Positions 15,652 through 26,189 of a stretch of 64,000 nt of DNA are shown piece after piece. The notes beneath the pieces are model-generated. The model was not told where the DNA came from. It saw only the letters and a list, made by a program, of their open reading frames with translations, and did no database searches. This stretch comes from Taudactylus pleione. Lineage: Eukaryota > Chordata > Amphibia > Anura > Myobatrachidae. Each line of letters begins with the position of its first letter. Within the stretch, counting starts at the first letter, position 1. The stretch is from contig JAUIMM010000574.1 in NCBI GenBank assembly GCA_031769625.1, positions 1,302,001-1,366,000 on the forward strand, in the 5' to 3' direction. The translations under genes were made by a program, and so were the position numbers.

Positions 15652-16893
15652 ATTTTAATATTACACAATATTGTTGTTTTCTATTATATATATATCTGAA
15701 CAAATTGAGAACACTATCAAGAAACATTTTAATTGAGAATAGATCAAAGACAGCACTGGAACTACTATTTAATTCCAAACCACATTAACCTGCACCAAAC
15801 TGGTCAGATCAAAGTAGGCATCTAATTGTCTTCTAAAAACAGCGTACCAAAATCCCGAGCCCACAAGACCCCCCAAGTCATCTAGGGACACTGTCATAGG
15901 AATGAATGGAGGAAGTACTCCAATGTTCTTAGACAATCATTGCTTCCTCCAACCAAACTGACCTTAAGTAAATTTACCTCTAAATCACTCTGCACACTTT
16001 ACCCCTATTGTGTGGTATATTTGTGGCACCCCGCCAGGGTGTACTGTTCTACGAGTGGTGTGTTGGGGTTTTTTCTTACCAAGTAACACTGTCTTAGAAC
16101 CTCCTTGGGTTCTTCCGGAAGGTGATAATTTAGATACAGTCAAAAGAGTATATTTATTCAAACAATTGCAGTTTAGTCAAATGGGAAATTCTACAATTAG
16201 CAATACACTTTTAACAAGTTTAAATACAACTTAGTACACACATTTGAGTCAGAAAATTGCACTGGGTACCGCAAATTTTATTAAAACCGGAACTCTGGAT
16301 TCTTGATCCGACTGCGGTAATAGTAATTTAAAAGCAAACGTACATTCATACGTAATAGCATAAATGAAGAAAACTATGACCAACAACTACTTGGTGCACC
16401 AAAAGAGAAAGAGAACAACATACAATAGCCTCTAGTCCTCCCTGCATGCAAGTATAACCCTGGTTTATGGTAATATTGACAATCAGTGCCTCCACCAAAG
16501 CTGAATTAATTGGTAATATTCTGTGATAGGCTTGCTTGGGAAGCTGATCAACTATTTACTATACTGTTCCTATTATTTACAGTGTATTGGTATATTACTA
16601 GGGTTTGTGAGGTTATCTAGTACTATTACGTGTATGATCACAAATATACAATATTACAGTTTAATACTTATACCAACATCTTTTTTCATGGGTGCGGTCA
16701 GCAGTGGATCCCTACCAACACTCCTCCTGGTAAGGAAACTCACATTTAGAAATAGGTATATTTTCTTATTTACATTCTAAACAAGTGTAGTTAGATAGCA
16801 TAACATTTTTAAGTGTCACACATTACAATTCATTATACATTACATTTGAGTACATACACTTTGAATAGGAAGGCACTAGCAGGTGGAGCCTAT
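15652..16893. other. Low-copy AT-rich DNA, no gene recognised
   Basis: This is unique-looking, AT-rich sequence between the satellite edge and the first MITE. Short open frames of 74 to 85 codons exist, but they show no recognisable domain, splice context or codon bias. I see no RNA gene. Confidence 0.5.
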
Positions 16894-17492
16894 GGCCCTC
16901 ATTCAGAGCCGTTCGCTATTTGCGGTCGTTCGGTTTAAAACAAGGGGTGGCTATTCAAATGATCCGTACGCACATTGCAGTCTGTTCACACCTCTAAGTC
17001 TGAACGAGCGAGCAAAACATACGCTCGTTTATTTGTTAAAAACGCCCCCTGGCCGCTCGCATCCTATGTCATGTCCGCTATTTATTAGATTAATCGAGTA
17101 CATCGACCAGCGTATGAACTGCTCGCTATTCTTGTGGTTGGTGTTTGCTACCACAAATTTGCGAGCAGTTCTGGCTATAAAATAACCCAGTGACGTGAAC
17201 AATGACGCTGCTGTTTTAAATATACACACCCATAAAACGCCCGTTTTGACCTTTAAGCATGCCTGCGTTCGGATCTCCACTCCCCATTTTCAAGCACCTT
17301 CCCCTGTTACCACCCACATACGCCTCATTCTGTCATTCAAAATAGCAGGCACTCGCTATATTGCGTACCAACGATTTTCGGCCGCACTGACTGGTTCGCG
17401 CATGCGTACTAAAAACCGTACGCATGCGCAGATGTGCAAACATCACTCGGAACGAGCGTACTGCCGCTAACGAGCGGCTCTGAATGAGGGCC
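16894..17492. mobile_element. MITE, GGCCC...ATTCAGAGC family, copy 1
   Basis: The interval is bounded by inverted termini, GGCCCTCATTCAGAGCCG at the left and its near-complement ending GAATGAGGGCC at the right. It contains internal hairpins, including a perfect 12-bp stem (GCGCATGCGTAC with its complement) near 17398-17429 and a GAACTGCTCGC stem near 17117-17173. No transposase frame is present, and the open frames of about 90 to 100 codons are chance. The same termini occur at 18654-19425 and 61929-62477. The superfamily is uncertain; short termini and a 3-bp target duplication in the third copy suggest PIF/Harbinger-like. Confidence 0.75.
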
Positions 17493-17909
17493 AATATTCT
17501 TATAAGCTGCCCTATAGTACCTGCACCTAGTAATGGGTCCTTATAGAGAAAAGTCAGAGTTCTTATAACTCCAGGCTGTGATAGCAATGTTAGAAGAAGT
17601 TCGGTGGTGTAATAAGGTAAGATGAATAGTTGCCTCCTTAGAAGTATTTTCCTGAGCTGTATGAGGTGACCTCTAAGCCAGAATTAATAAGGTAGATTCC
17701 AATTATATATTACTTCAATTTAGGTCCTTTCCTAAAAGCTGTTATTACACTATGGCTGATTCACATAGCAGAAGTCATGGTAGGACTGTATGTAGGTTGA
17801 TATAAATAAGTATTCCCCAACACTAGCATAAGAGGATGAATGCACGTTGTCTCTATGTGCAAAGCGTGTATTATACTAACAATATCCTTAGCTATTTCTG
17901 TTCTCACAC
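17493..17909. other. Low-copy DNA, nothing recognised
   Basis: About 400 bp between two MITEs. No coding, RNA or repeat signature is visible. Confidence 0.4.
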
Positions 17910-17912
17910 TAA

Positions 17913-18180
17913 TGGTGCATACACACGGTCAGATATTTCTTCAGATCTGAACGATAACGATTTAAAAAATCGTTCAATCATTCATATCTGAAGGAAAATC
18001 TGACATATCTGTCAGATCTGTCAGATGAACGATTTGAACGATGCGCGTTCCCAATGGTCGGATAACGATATCTGACATCTGATGTGTTTGCAGTCAGACT
18101 TGGACGATTCCATTCATTTTAATGCAGTCAAAAATCTTTCAAATCGTTCATCTGACAGATCTGACAGTGTGTATGCTCCA
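17913..18180. mobile_element. 268-bp MITE with TAA target duplication
   Basis: The element begins TGGTGCATACACACGGTCAG and ends in the near-perfect inverse, CTGACAGTGTGTATGCTCCA. It is flanked by TAA at 17910-17912 and again at 18181-18183, a 3-bp TWA-type duplication that is typical of PIF/Harbinger insertion. The interior is rich in repeats of ATCTGA and AACGAT in both orientations and has no coding capacity. Confidence 0.8.
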
Positions 18181-18183
18181 TAA

Positions 18184-18653
18184 GAGATTGGTTGTAGTTT
18201 TAATTACCCCAAACTTGCAAGTCTATAGTATAGAGTAGACGCTTGTACTGCAGCTGATGTACTTTCCCTTCTTGAGGTATAACTGTTTAGCTGCCGTCCT
18301 ATGTACTACACTGCCTGTTCCTTATTCCTCTCCTGTTATCTCCTTTTCCTAGCAGGCAGCTTTGCTCCCCCAACTCCTTTCTAAACACTATTTTGTGTTC
18401 AACCTTAAGGGGTTAAAACGCACACCACACTTTAGCTTTGTCCCGTACTGAAGGATATCTTCCCCAACTCAGCTTACTCCACTCTGCTATAAAGGACAGA
18501 GCTGCCTAATGATAGTCTGTCAGCATGTGTGTGTGCAGGGGTTAAGTTACTCACAGCTGATGAATGATGATGCCAGTCCAGAAGAAGACAGCTTTATGAC
18601 TGCCTCTCAGTGCTGGCTCCAGCTGTACCCTCTACTGGCTCTGTGTGCACAGA
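18184..18653. other. Low-copy DNA, no gene recognised
   Basis: Unique-looking sequence. A TATA-like CTATAAAGG lies near 18487, but no supported first exon follows it, so no promoter is called. Confidence 0.4.
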
Positions 18654-19425
18654 AGGCCTCATTCAGACCCGCTCACAAGCACTATGCACTCGCAAGTGGG
18701 TCGATTGGTAGGCAGTGTGAACTAGGGATGTGCAGGCTCGGATAGGTTCGAGTTTGCACGTGGAGTTCGGATTTTTCCCTCCAAAAAACGGAACTCAGAA
18801 AGAGGCAAAACGTCATCCTGCACGGACGAACATCATCATTCCTGGACTTTTGTCCAGGAATGATGATGTTCGTCCATGCAAGATGACGTTTTGCCTCTTT
18901 CTGAGTTCCGTTTTTTTGGAGGGAAAAATCTGAACTCCACGTGCAAACTCGAACCTATCCGAGCCTGCACATCCCTAGTGTGAACGCGCGAGCCCCGGAG
19001 AGAGCGCACAAAGCACTCGCTCTGGCTCTCGCATCCAAAAGGGGTGGCTGTCGATGTTGATCGACAGCTCGTCCCGTTTGGAAGGCGGGGCGGGGGAGTG
19101 GCTGGGCAAACAGAGGAGTTACTGCAGGAACGTCTGCCGTTTGTAGGCGGCCCTACTGACATCACTCGTGATGTCAGTAGGTGGACTTCCTGCTCTATTA
19201 GAGCAGGAAGTCCACTGGGGCTTGCGGCAACGAAACCCTACCGTCCGGGTGTCATCACAAGCTCAATGATCTGGACCATCGCGACCATAGCCTGGCGGCT
19301 CGCATAAGCTGTGGGTGGTAACCCACAGCTATGTGAGCGGCTTAACGGCCTCAACTAAAAAAACAAGTGCCCGCAATGATTCAGAGCAAGTGCTCGCTTT
19401 TTGCAAGCGCCTCTGAATCAGGGTC
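18654..19425. mobile_element. Hairpin-train MITE, copy 2, interrupted by a hAT MITE
   Basis: The termini GGCCTCATTCAGACC (left) and CTGAATCAGGGTC (right) match the family at 16894 and 61929. After removing the nested insertion at 18723-18977, the interior is a series of short hairpins. These include a GCTGTCGAT stem at 19047-19068, a 13-bp stem at 19153-19180, a perfect 15-bp stem with a 5-nt loop at 19181-19215, and a long stem at 19298-19338. The same hairpins in the same order occur in the third copy with different stem sequences. This copy is older: its first hairpin (18666-18702) has several transition mismatches. There is no coding sequence. Confidence 0.75.
18723..18977. mobile_element. 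255-bp palindromic hAT MITE with 8-bp target duplication
   Basis: The element starts TAGGGATGTGCAGGCTCGG and ends with the exact inverse. It is an almost perfect palindrome about a centre near 18850. Flanking 8-bp direct repeats GTGTGAAC lie at 18715-18722 and 18978-18985, the duplication length of hAT transposons. Each arm contains GAGGCAAAACGTCATC, which also occurs in the 5' region of the large hAT element at about 35757, so this looks like a foldback derivative of that family. It is nested inside the hairpin-train MITE. Confidence 0.9.
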
Positions 19426-19704
19426 ACAGTCACTTACACTGTTACACAGGAGGCCCCACCTCTGTAGCTACAGCAGCTTCCTCTCTCCCCTGGTTCTGCC
19501 TCTTCCTGCTTACATGCAGACAGTCAGCCTGTTACTGGACGGGAGCTGGGACTTCCGGGGCAGCCCACAGTTGACGCTGCCCTGATGCTGCTTCCTCCTC
19601 TGGGACCCTATGAACACAGCTCCAGATTGCACACCGGAGATGCCTTATCTAGAATTATTGATGCCCTGTGCCAGAGAGAGCATTGGCACCCCCGCTTCAT
19701 TTTT
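19426..19704. other. Low-copy DNA before the 95-bp satellite
   Basis: About 280 bp of CT-rich sequence with no recognised gene or repeat. The last bases grade into a degenerate first satellite unit. Confidence 0.4.
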
Positions 19705-19739
19705 TAAATAGGCACATAAAATAGTACACCTGAAAAAGG

Positions 19740-20400
19740 GTGGCAAAGGGCCAGGGAAGAGATAGGAGAGGCCAGGAGATGCTGGGGATAAATAGGGACA
19801 TAATATAGTGCACCTGAGAGAGGGCCATGGCCTCATGGGGAAGGACCAGGGAAGAGATAGGGGCGGCCAGGAGATGCTGGGGATAAATAGGGATATAATA
19901 TAGCGCACCTGAGAGAGGGCCATGGCCTCATGTGGAAGGGCCAGGGAAGAGATAGGAGAGGCCAGGAGATGCTGGGGATAAATAGGGACATAATATAGTG
20001 CACCTGACAGAGGGCCATGGCCTCATGGGGAAGGGCCAGGGAAGAGATAGGAGAGGCCAGGAGATGCTGGGGATAAATAGGGACATAATATAGTGCACAT
20101 GAGAGAGGGCCATGGCCTCATGGGGAAGGACCAGGGAAGAGATAGGGGCGGCCAGGAGATGCTGGGGATAAATAGGGATATAATATAGCGCACCTGAGAG
20201 AGGGCCATGGCCTCATGTGGAAGGGCCAGGGAAGAGATAGGAGAGGCCAGGAGATGCTGGGGATAAATAGGGACATAATATAGTGCACCTGACAGAGGGC
20301 CATGGCCTCATGGGGAAGGGCCAGGGAAGAGATAGGAGAGGCCAGGAGATGCTGGGGATAAATAGGGACATAATATAGTGCACCTGAGAGAGGGCCATGG
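19740..20400. repeat. Trimeric (285-bp) higher-order block
   Basis: The marked variant unit carrying GGGATATAATATAGCGC recurs every 285 bp here (diagnostic units at about 19833, 20118 and 20403), so three distinct 95-bp monomers form the repeat. Confidence 0.85.
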
Positions 20401-23400
20401 CCTCATGGGGAAGGACCAGGGAAGAGATAGGGGCGGCCAGGAGATGCTGGGGATAAATAGGGATATAATATAGCGCACCTGAGAGAGGGCCATGGCCTCA
20501 TGTGGAAGGGCCAGGGAAGAGATAGGGTAGGCCAGGAGATGCTGGGGATAAATAGGGACATAATATAGTGCACCTGAGAGAGGGCCATGGCCTCATGCAG
20601 AAGGGCCAGGGAAGAGATAGGGGAGGCCAGGAGATGCTGGGGATAAATAGGGACATAATATAGTGCACCTGAGAGAGGGCCATGGCCTCATGGGGAAGGG
20701 CCAGGGAAGAGATAGGGGAGGCCAGGAGATGCTGGGGATAAATAGGGACATAATATAGTGCACCTGAGAGAGGGCCATGGCCTCATGGGGAAGGACCAGG
20801 GAAGAGATAGGGGCGGCCAGGAGATGCTGGGGATAAATAGGGATATAATATAGCGCACCTGAGAGAGGGCCATGGCCTCATGTGGAAGGGCCAGGGAAGA
20901 GATAGGGTAGGCCAGGAGATGCTGGGGATAAATAGGGACATAATATAGTGCACCTGAGAGAGGGCATTGGCCTCATGCAGAAGGGCCAGGGAAGAGATAG
21001 GGGAGGCCAGGAGATGCTGGGGATAAATAGGGACATAATATAGTGCACCTGAGAGAGGGCCATGGCCTCATGGGGAAGGGCCAGGGAAGAGATAGGGGAG
21101 GCCAGGAGATGCTGGGGATAAATAGGGACATAATATAGTGCACCTGAGAGAGGGCCATGGCCTCATGGGGAAGGACCAGGGAAGAGATAGGGGCGGCCAG
21201 GAGATGCTGGGGATAAATAGGGATATAATATAGCGCACCTGAGAGAGGGCCATGGCCTCATGTGGAAGGGCCAGGGAAGAGATAGGGTAGGCCAGGAGAT
21301 GCTGGGGATAAATAGGGACATAATATAGTGCACCTGAGAGAGGGCCATGGCCTCATGCAGAAGGGCCAGGGAAGAGATAGGGGAGGCCAGGAGATGCTGG
21401 GGATATATAGGGACATAATATAGTGCACCTGAGAGAGGGCCATGGCCTCATGGGGAAGGGCCAGGGAAGAGATAGGGGAGGCCAGGAGATGCTGGGGATA
21501 AATAGGGACATAATATAGTGCACCTGAGAGAGGGCCATGGCCTCATGGGGAAGGACCAGGGAAGAGAAAGGGGCGGCCATGAGATGCTGGGGATAAATAG
21601 GGATATAATATAGCGCACCTGAGAGAGGGCCAAGGCCTCATGTGGAAGGGCCAGGGAAGAGATAGGGGAGGCCAGGAGATGCTGGGGATAAATAGGGACA
21701 TAATATAGTGCACCTGAGAGAGGGCCATGGCCTCATGCAGAAGGGCCAGGGAAGAGATAGGGGAGGCCAGGAGATGCTGGGGATAAATAGGGACATAATA
21801 TAGTGCACCTGAGAGAGGGCCATGGCCTCATGGGGAAGGGCCAGGGAAGAGATAGGGGAGGCCAGGAGATGCTGGGGATAAATAGGGACATAATATAGTG
21901 CACCTGAGAGAGGGCCATGGCCTCATGGGGAAGGACCAGGGAAGAGATAGGGGCGGCCAGGAGATGCTGGGGATAAATAGGGATATAATATAGCGCACCT
22001 GAGAGAGTGCCATGGCCTCATGTGGAAGGGCCAGGGAAAAGATAGGGGAGGCCAGGAGATGCTGGGGATAAATAGGGACATAATATAGTGCACCTGAGAG
22101 AGGGCCATGGCCTCATGCAGAAGGGCCAGGGAAGAGATAGGGGAGGCCAGGAGATGCTGGGGATAAATAGGGACATAATATAGTGCACCTGAGAGAGGGC
22201 CATGGCCTCATGGGGAAGGGCCAGGGAAGAGATAGGGGAGGCCAGGAGATGCTGGGGATAAATAGGGACATAATATAGTGCACCTGAGAGAGGGCCATGG
22301 CCTCATGGGGAAGGACCAGGGAAGAGATAGGGGCGGCCAGGAGATGCTGGGGATAAATAGGGATATAATATAGCGCACCTGAGAGAGGGCCATGGCCTCA
22401 TGTGGAAGGGCCAGGGAAGAGATAGGGGAGGCCAGGAGATGCTGGGGATAAATAGGGACATAATATAGTGCACCTGAGAGAGGGCCATGGCCTCATGCAG
22501 AAGGGCCAGGGAAGAGATAGGGGAGGCCAGGAGATGCTGGGGATAAATAGGGACATAATATAGTGCACCTGAGAGAGGGCCATGGCCTCATGGGGAAGGG
22601 CCAGGGAAGAGATAGGGGAGGCCAGGAGATGCTGGGGATAAATAGGGACATAATATAGTGCACCTGAGAGAGGGCCATGGCCTCATGGGGAAGGACCAGG
22701 GAAGAGATAGGGGCGGCCAGGAGATGCTGGGGATAAATAGGGATATAATATAGCGCACCTGAGAGAGGGCCATGGCCTCATGTGGAAGGGCCAGGGAAGA
22801 GATAGGGGAGGCCAGGAGATGCTGGGGATAAATAGGGACATAATATAGTGCACCTGAGAGAGGGCCATGGCCTCATGCAGAAGGGCCAGGGAAGAGATAG
22901 GGGAGGCCAGGAGATGCTGGGGATAAATAGGGACATAATATAGTGCACCTGAGAGAGGGCCATGGCCTCATGGGGAAGGGCCAGGGAAGAGATATGGGAG
23001 GCCAGGAGATGCTGGGGATAAATAGGGACATAATATAGTGCTCCTGAGTGAGGGCCATGGCCTCATGGGGAAGGACCAGGGAAGAGATAGGGGCGGCCAG
23101 GAGATGCTGGGGATAAATAGGGATATAATATAGCGCACCTGAGAGAGGGCCATGGCCTCATGTGGAAGGGCCAGGGAAGAGATAGGGGAGGCCAGGAGAT
23201 GCTGGGGATAAATAGGGACATAATATAGTGCACCTGAGAGAGGGCCATGGCCTCATGCAGAAGGGCCAGGGAAGAGATAGGGGAGGCCAGGAGATGCTGG
23301 GGATAAATAGGGACATAATATAGTGCACCTGAGAGAGGGGCATGGCCTCATGGGGAAGGGCCAGGGAAGAGATAGGGGAGGCCAGGAGATGCTGGGGATA

Positions 23401-24300
23401 AATAGGGACATAATATAGTGCACCTGAGAGAGGGCCATGGCCTCATGGGGAAGGACCAGGGAAGAGATAGGGGCGGCCAGGAGATGCTGGGGATAAATAG
23501 GGATATAATATAGCGCACCTGAGAGAGGGCCATGGCCTCATGTGGAAGGGCCAGGGAAGAGATAGGGGAGGCCAGGAGATGCTGGGGATAAATAGGGACA
23601 TAATATAGCGCACCTGAGAGAGGGCCATGGCCTCATGCAGAAGGGCCAGGGAAGAGATAGGGGAGGCTAGGAGATGCTGGGGATAAATAGGGACATAATA
23701 TAGTGCACCTGAGAGAGGGCCATGGCCTCATGGGGAAGGGCCAGGGAAGAGATAGGGGAGGCCAGGAGATGCTGGGGATAAATAGGGACATAATATAGTG
23801 CACCTGAGAGAGGGCCATGGCCTCATGGGGAAGGACCAGGGAAGAGATAGGGGCGGCCAGGAGATGCTGGGGATAAATAGGGATATAATATAGCGCACCT
23901 GAGAGAGGGCCATGGCCTCATGTGGAAGGGCCAGGGAAGAGATAGGGGAGGCCAGGAGATGCTGGGGATAAATAGGGACATAATATAGTGCACCTGAGAG
24001 AGGGCCATGGCCTCATGCAGAAGGGCCAGGGAAGAGATAGGGGAGGCCAGGAGATGCTGGGGATAAATAGGGACATAATATAGTGCACCTGAGAGAGGGC
24101 CATGGCCTCATGGGGAAGGGCCAGGGAAGAGATAGGGGAGGCCAGGAGATGCTGGGGATAAATAGGGACATAATATAGTGCACCTGAGAGAGGGCCATGG
24201 CCTCATGGGGAAGGACCAGGGAAGAGACAGGGGCGGCCAGGAGATGCTGGGGATAAATAGGGATATAATATAGCGCACCTGAGAGAGGGCCATGGCCTCA
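20400..24300. repeat. Tetrameric (380-bp) higher-order block
   Basis: The same diagnostic unit is now spaced 380 bp apart from about 20403 to 24203. The four monomers are distinguished by CTCATGCAG, CTCATGGGGAAGGGCC, CTCATGGGGAAGGACC with GGGGCGGCC, and CTCATGTGG. Copies are nearly identical, implying recent homogenisation. Two 285-bp steps follow at 24203-24773, where one monomer type is lost again. Confidence 0.88.
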
Positions 24301-26189
24301 TGTGGAAGGGCCAGGGAAGAGATAGGGGAGGCCAGGAGATGCTGGGGATAAATAGGGACATAATATAGTGCACCTGAGAGAGGGCCATGGCCTCATGCAG
24401 AAGGGCCAGGGAAGAGATAGGGGAGGCCAGGAGATGATGGGGATAAATAGGGACATAATATAGTGCACCTGAGAGAGGGCCATGGCCTCATGGGGAAGGA
24501 CCAGGGAAGAGATAGGGGCGGCCAGGATATGCTGGGGATAAATAGGGATATAATATAGCGCACCTGAGAGAGGGCCATGGCCTCATGTGGAAGGGCCAGG
24601 GAAGAGATAGGGGAGGCCAGGAGATGCTGGGGATAAATAGGGACATAATATAGTGCACCTGAGAGAGGGCCATGGCCTCATGCAGAAGGGCCATGGAAGA
24701 GATAGGGAAGGCCAGGAGATGCTGGGGATAAATAGGGACATAATATAGTGCACCTGAGAGAGGGCCATGGCCTCATGGGGAAGGACCAGGGAAGAGATAG
24801 GGGCGGCCAGGAGATGCTGGGGATAAATAGGGATATAATATAGCGCACCTGAGAGAGGGCCATGGCCTCATGTGGAAGGGCCAGGGAAGAGATAGGGGAG
24901 GCCAGGAGATGCTGGGGATAAATAGGGACATAATATAGTGCACCTGAGAGAGGGCCATGGCCTCATGGGGAAGGGTCAGGGAAGAGATAGGGGAGGCCAG
25001 GAGATGCTGGGGATAAATAGGGACATAATATATTGCACCTGAGAGAGGGCCATGGCCTCATGGGGAAGGGCCAGGGAAGAGAAAGGGGAGGCCAGGGGAT
25101 GCTGGGGATAAATAGGGACATAAAATAGTGCACCTGAGAGAGGGCCATGGCCTCATGGGGAAGGGCCAGGGAAGAGATAGGGGCGGCCAGGAGATGCTGG
25201 GGATAAATATGGATATAACATAGCGCACCTGAGAGAGGGCCATGGCCTCATGTGGAAGGGCCAGGGAAGAGATAGGGGAGGCCAGGAGATGCTGGGGATA
25301 AACAGGAACATAATATAGTGCACCTGAGAGAGGGCCATGGCAACATGGGGAAGGACCAGGGAAGAGATAGGGGCGGCCAGGAGATGCTGGGGATAAATAG
25401 GGATATAATATAGCGCACCTGAGAGAGGGCCATGGCCTCATGTGGAAGGGCCAGGGAAGAGATAGGGGAGGCCAGGAGATGCTGGGGATAAATAGGGACA
25501 TAATATAGTGCACCTGAGAGAGGGCCATGGCCTCATGGGGAAGGGCCAGGGAAGAGAAAGGGGAGGCCAGGAGATGCTGGGGATAAATAGGGACATAATA
25601 TAGTGCACCTGAGAGAGGGCCATGGCCTCATGGGGAAGGGCCAGGGAAGAGATAGGGGAGGCCAGGAGATGCTGGGGATAAATAGGGACATAATATAGTG
25701 CACCTGAGAGAGGGCCATGGCCTCATGCGGAAAGGCCAGGGAAGAGATAGGGGAAGCCAGGAGATGCTGGGTATAAATAGGGACATAATATAGTGCACCT
25801 GAGAGAGGGCCATGGCCTCATGTGGAAGGGCCAGGGAAGAGATAGGGGAGGCCAGGAGATGCTGGGGATAAATAGGGACATAATATAGTGCACCTGAGAG
25901 ATTGCCATGGCCTCATGGGGAAGGGCCAGGGAAGAGGTAGGGGAGGCCAGGAGATGCTTGGGATAAATAGGGACATAATATAGTGCACCTGAGAGAGGGC
26001 CATGGCCTCATGGGGCAGGGTCAGGGAAGAGATAGGGGAGGCCAGGAGATGCTAGGGATAAATAGGGACATAATATAGTGCACCTGAGAGAGGGCCATGG
26101 CCTCATGGGGATGGTCCAGGGAAGAGATAGGGGAGGTCAGGAGATGCTCGGGATAAAAAGGGACATAATATAGTGCATCTGAGAGATTG

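Noticed and set aside
18487..18530. TATA-box promoter (CTATAAAGG)
   Set aside because: A single short match with no supported transcript or first exon downstream.
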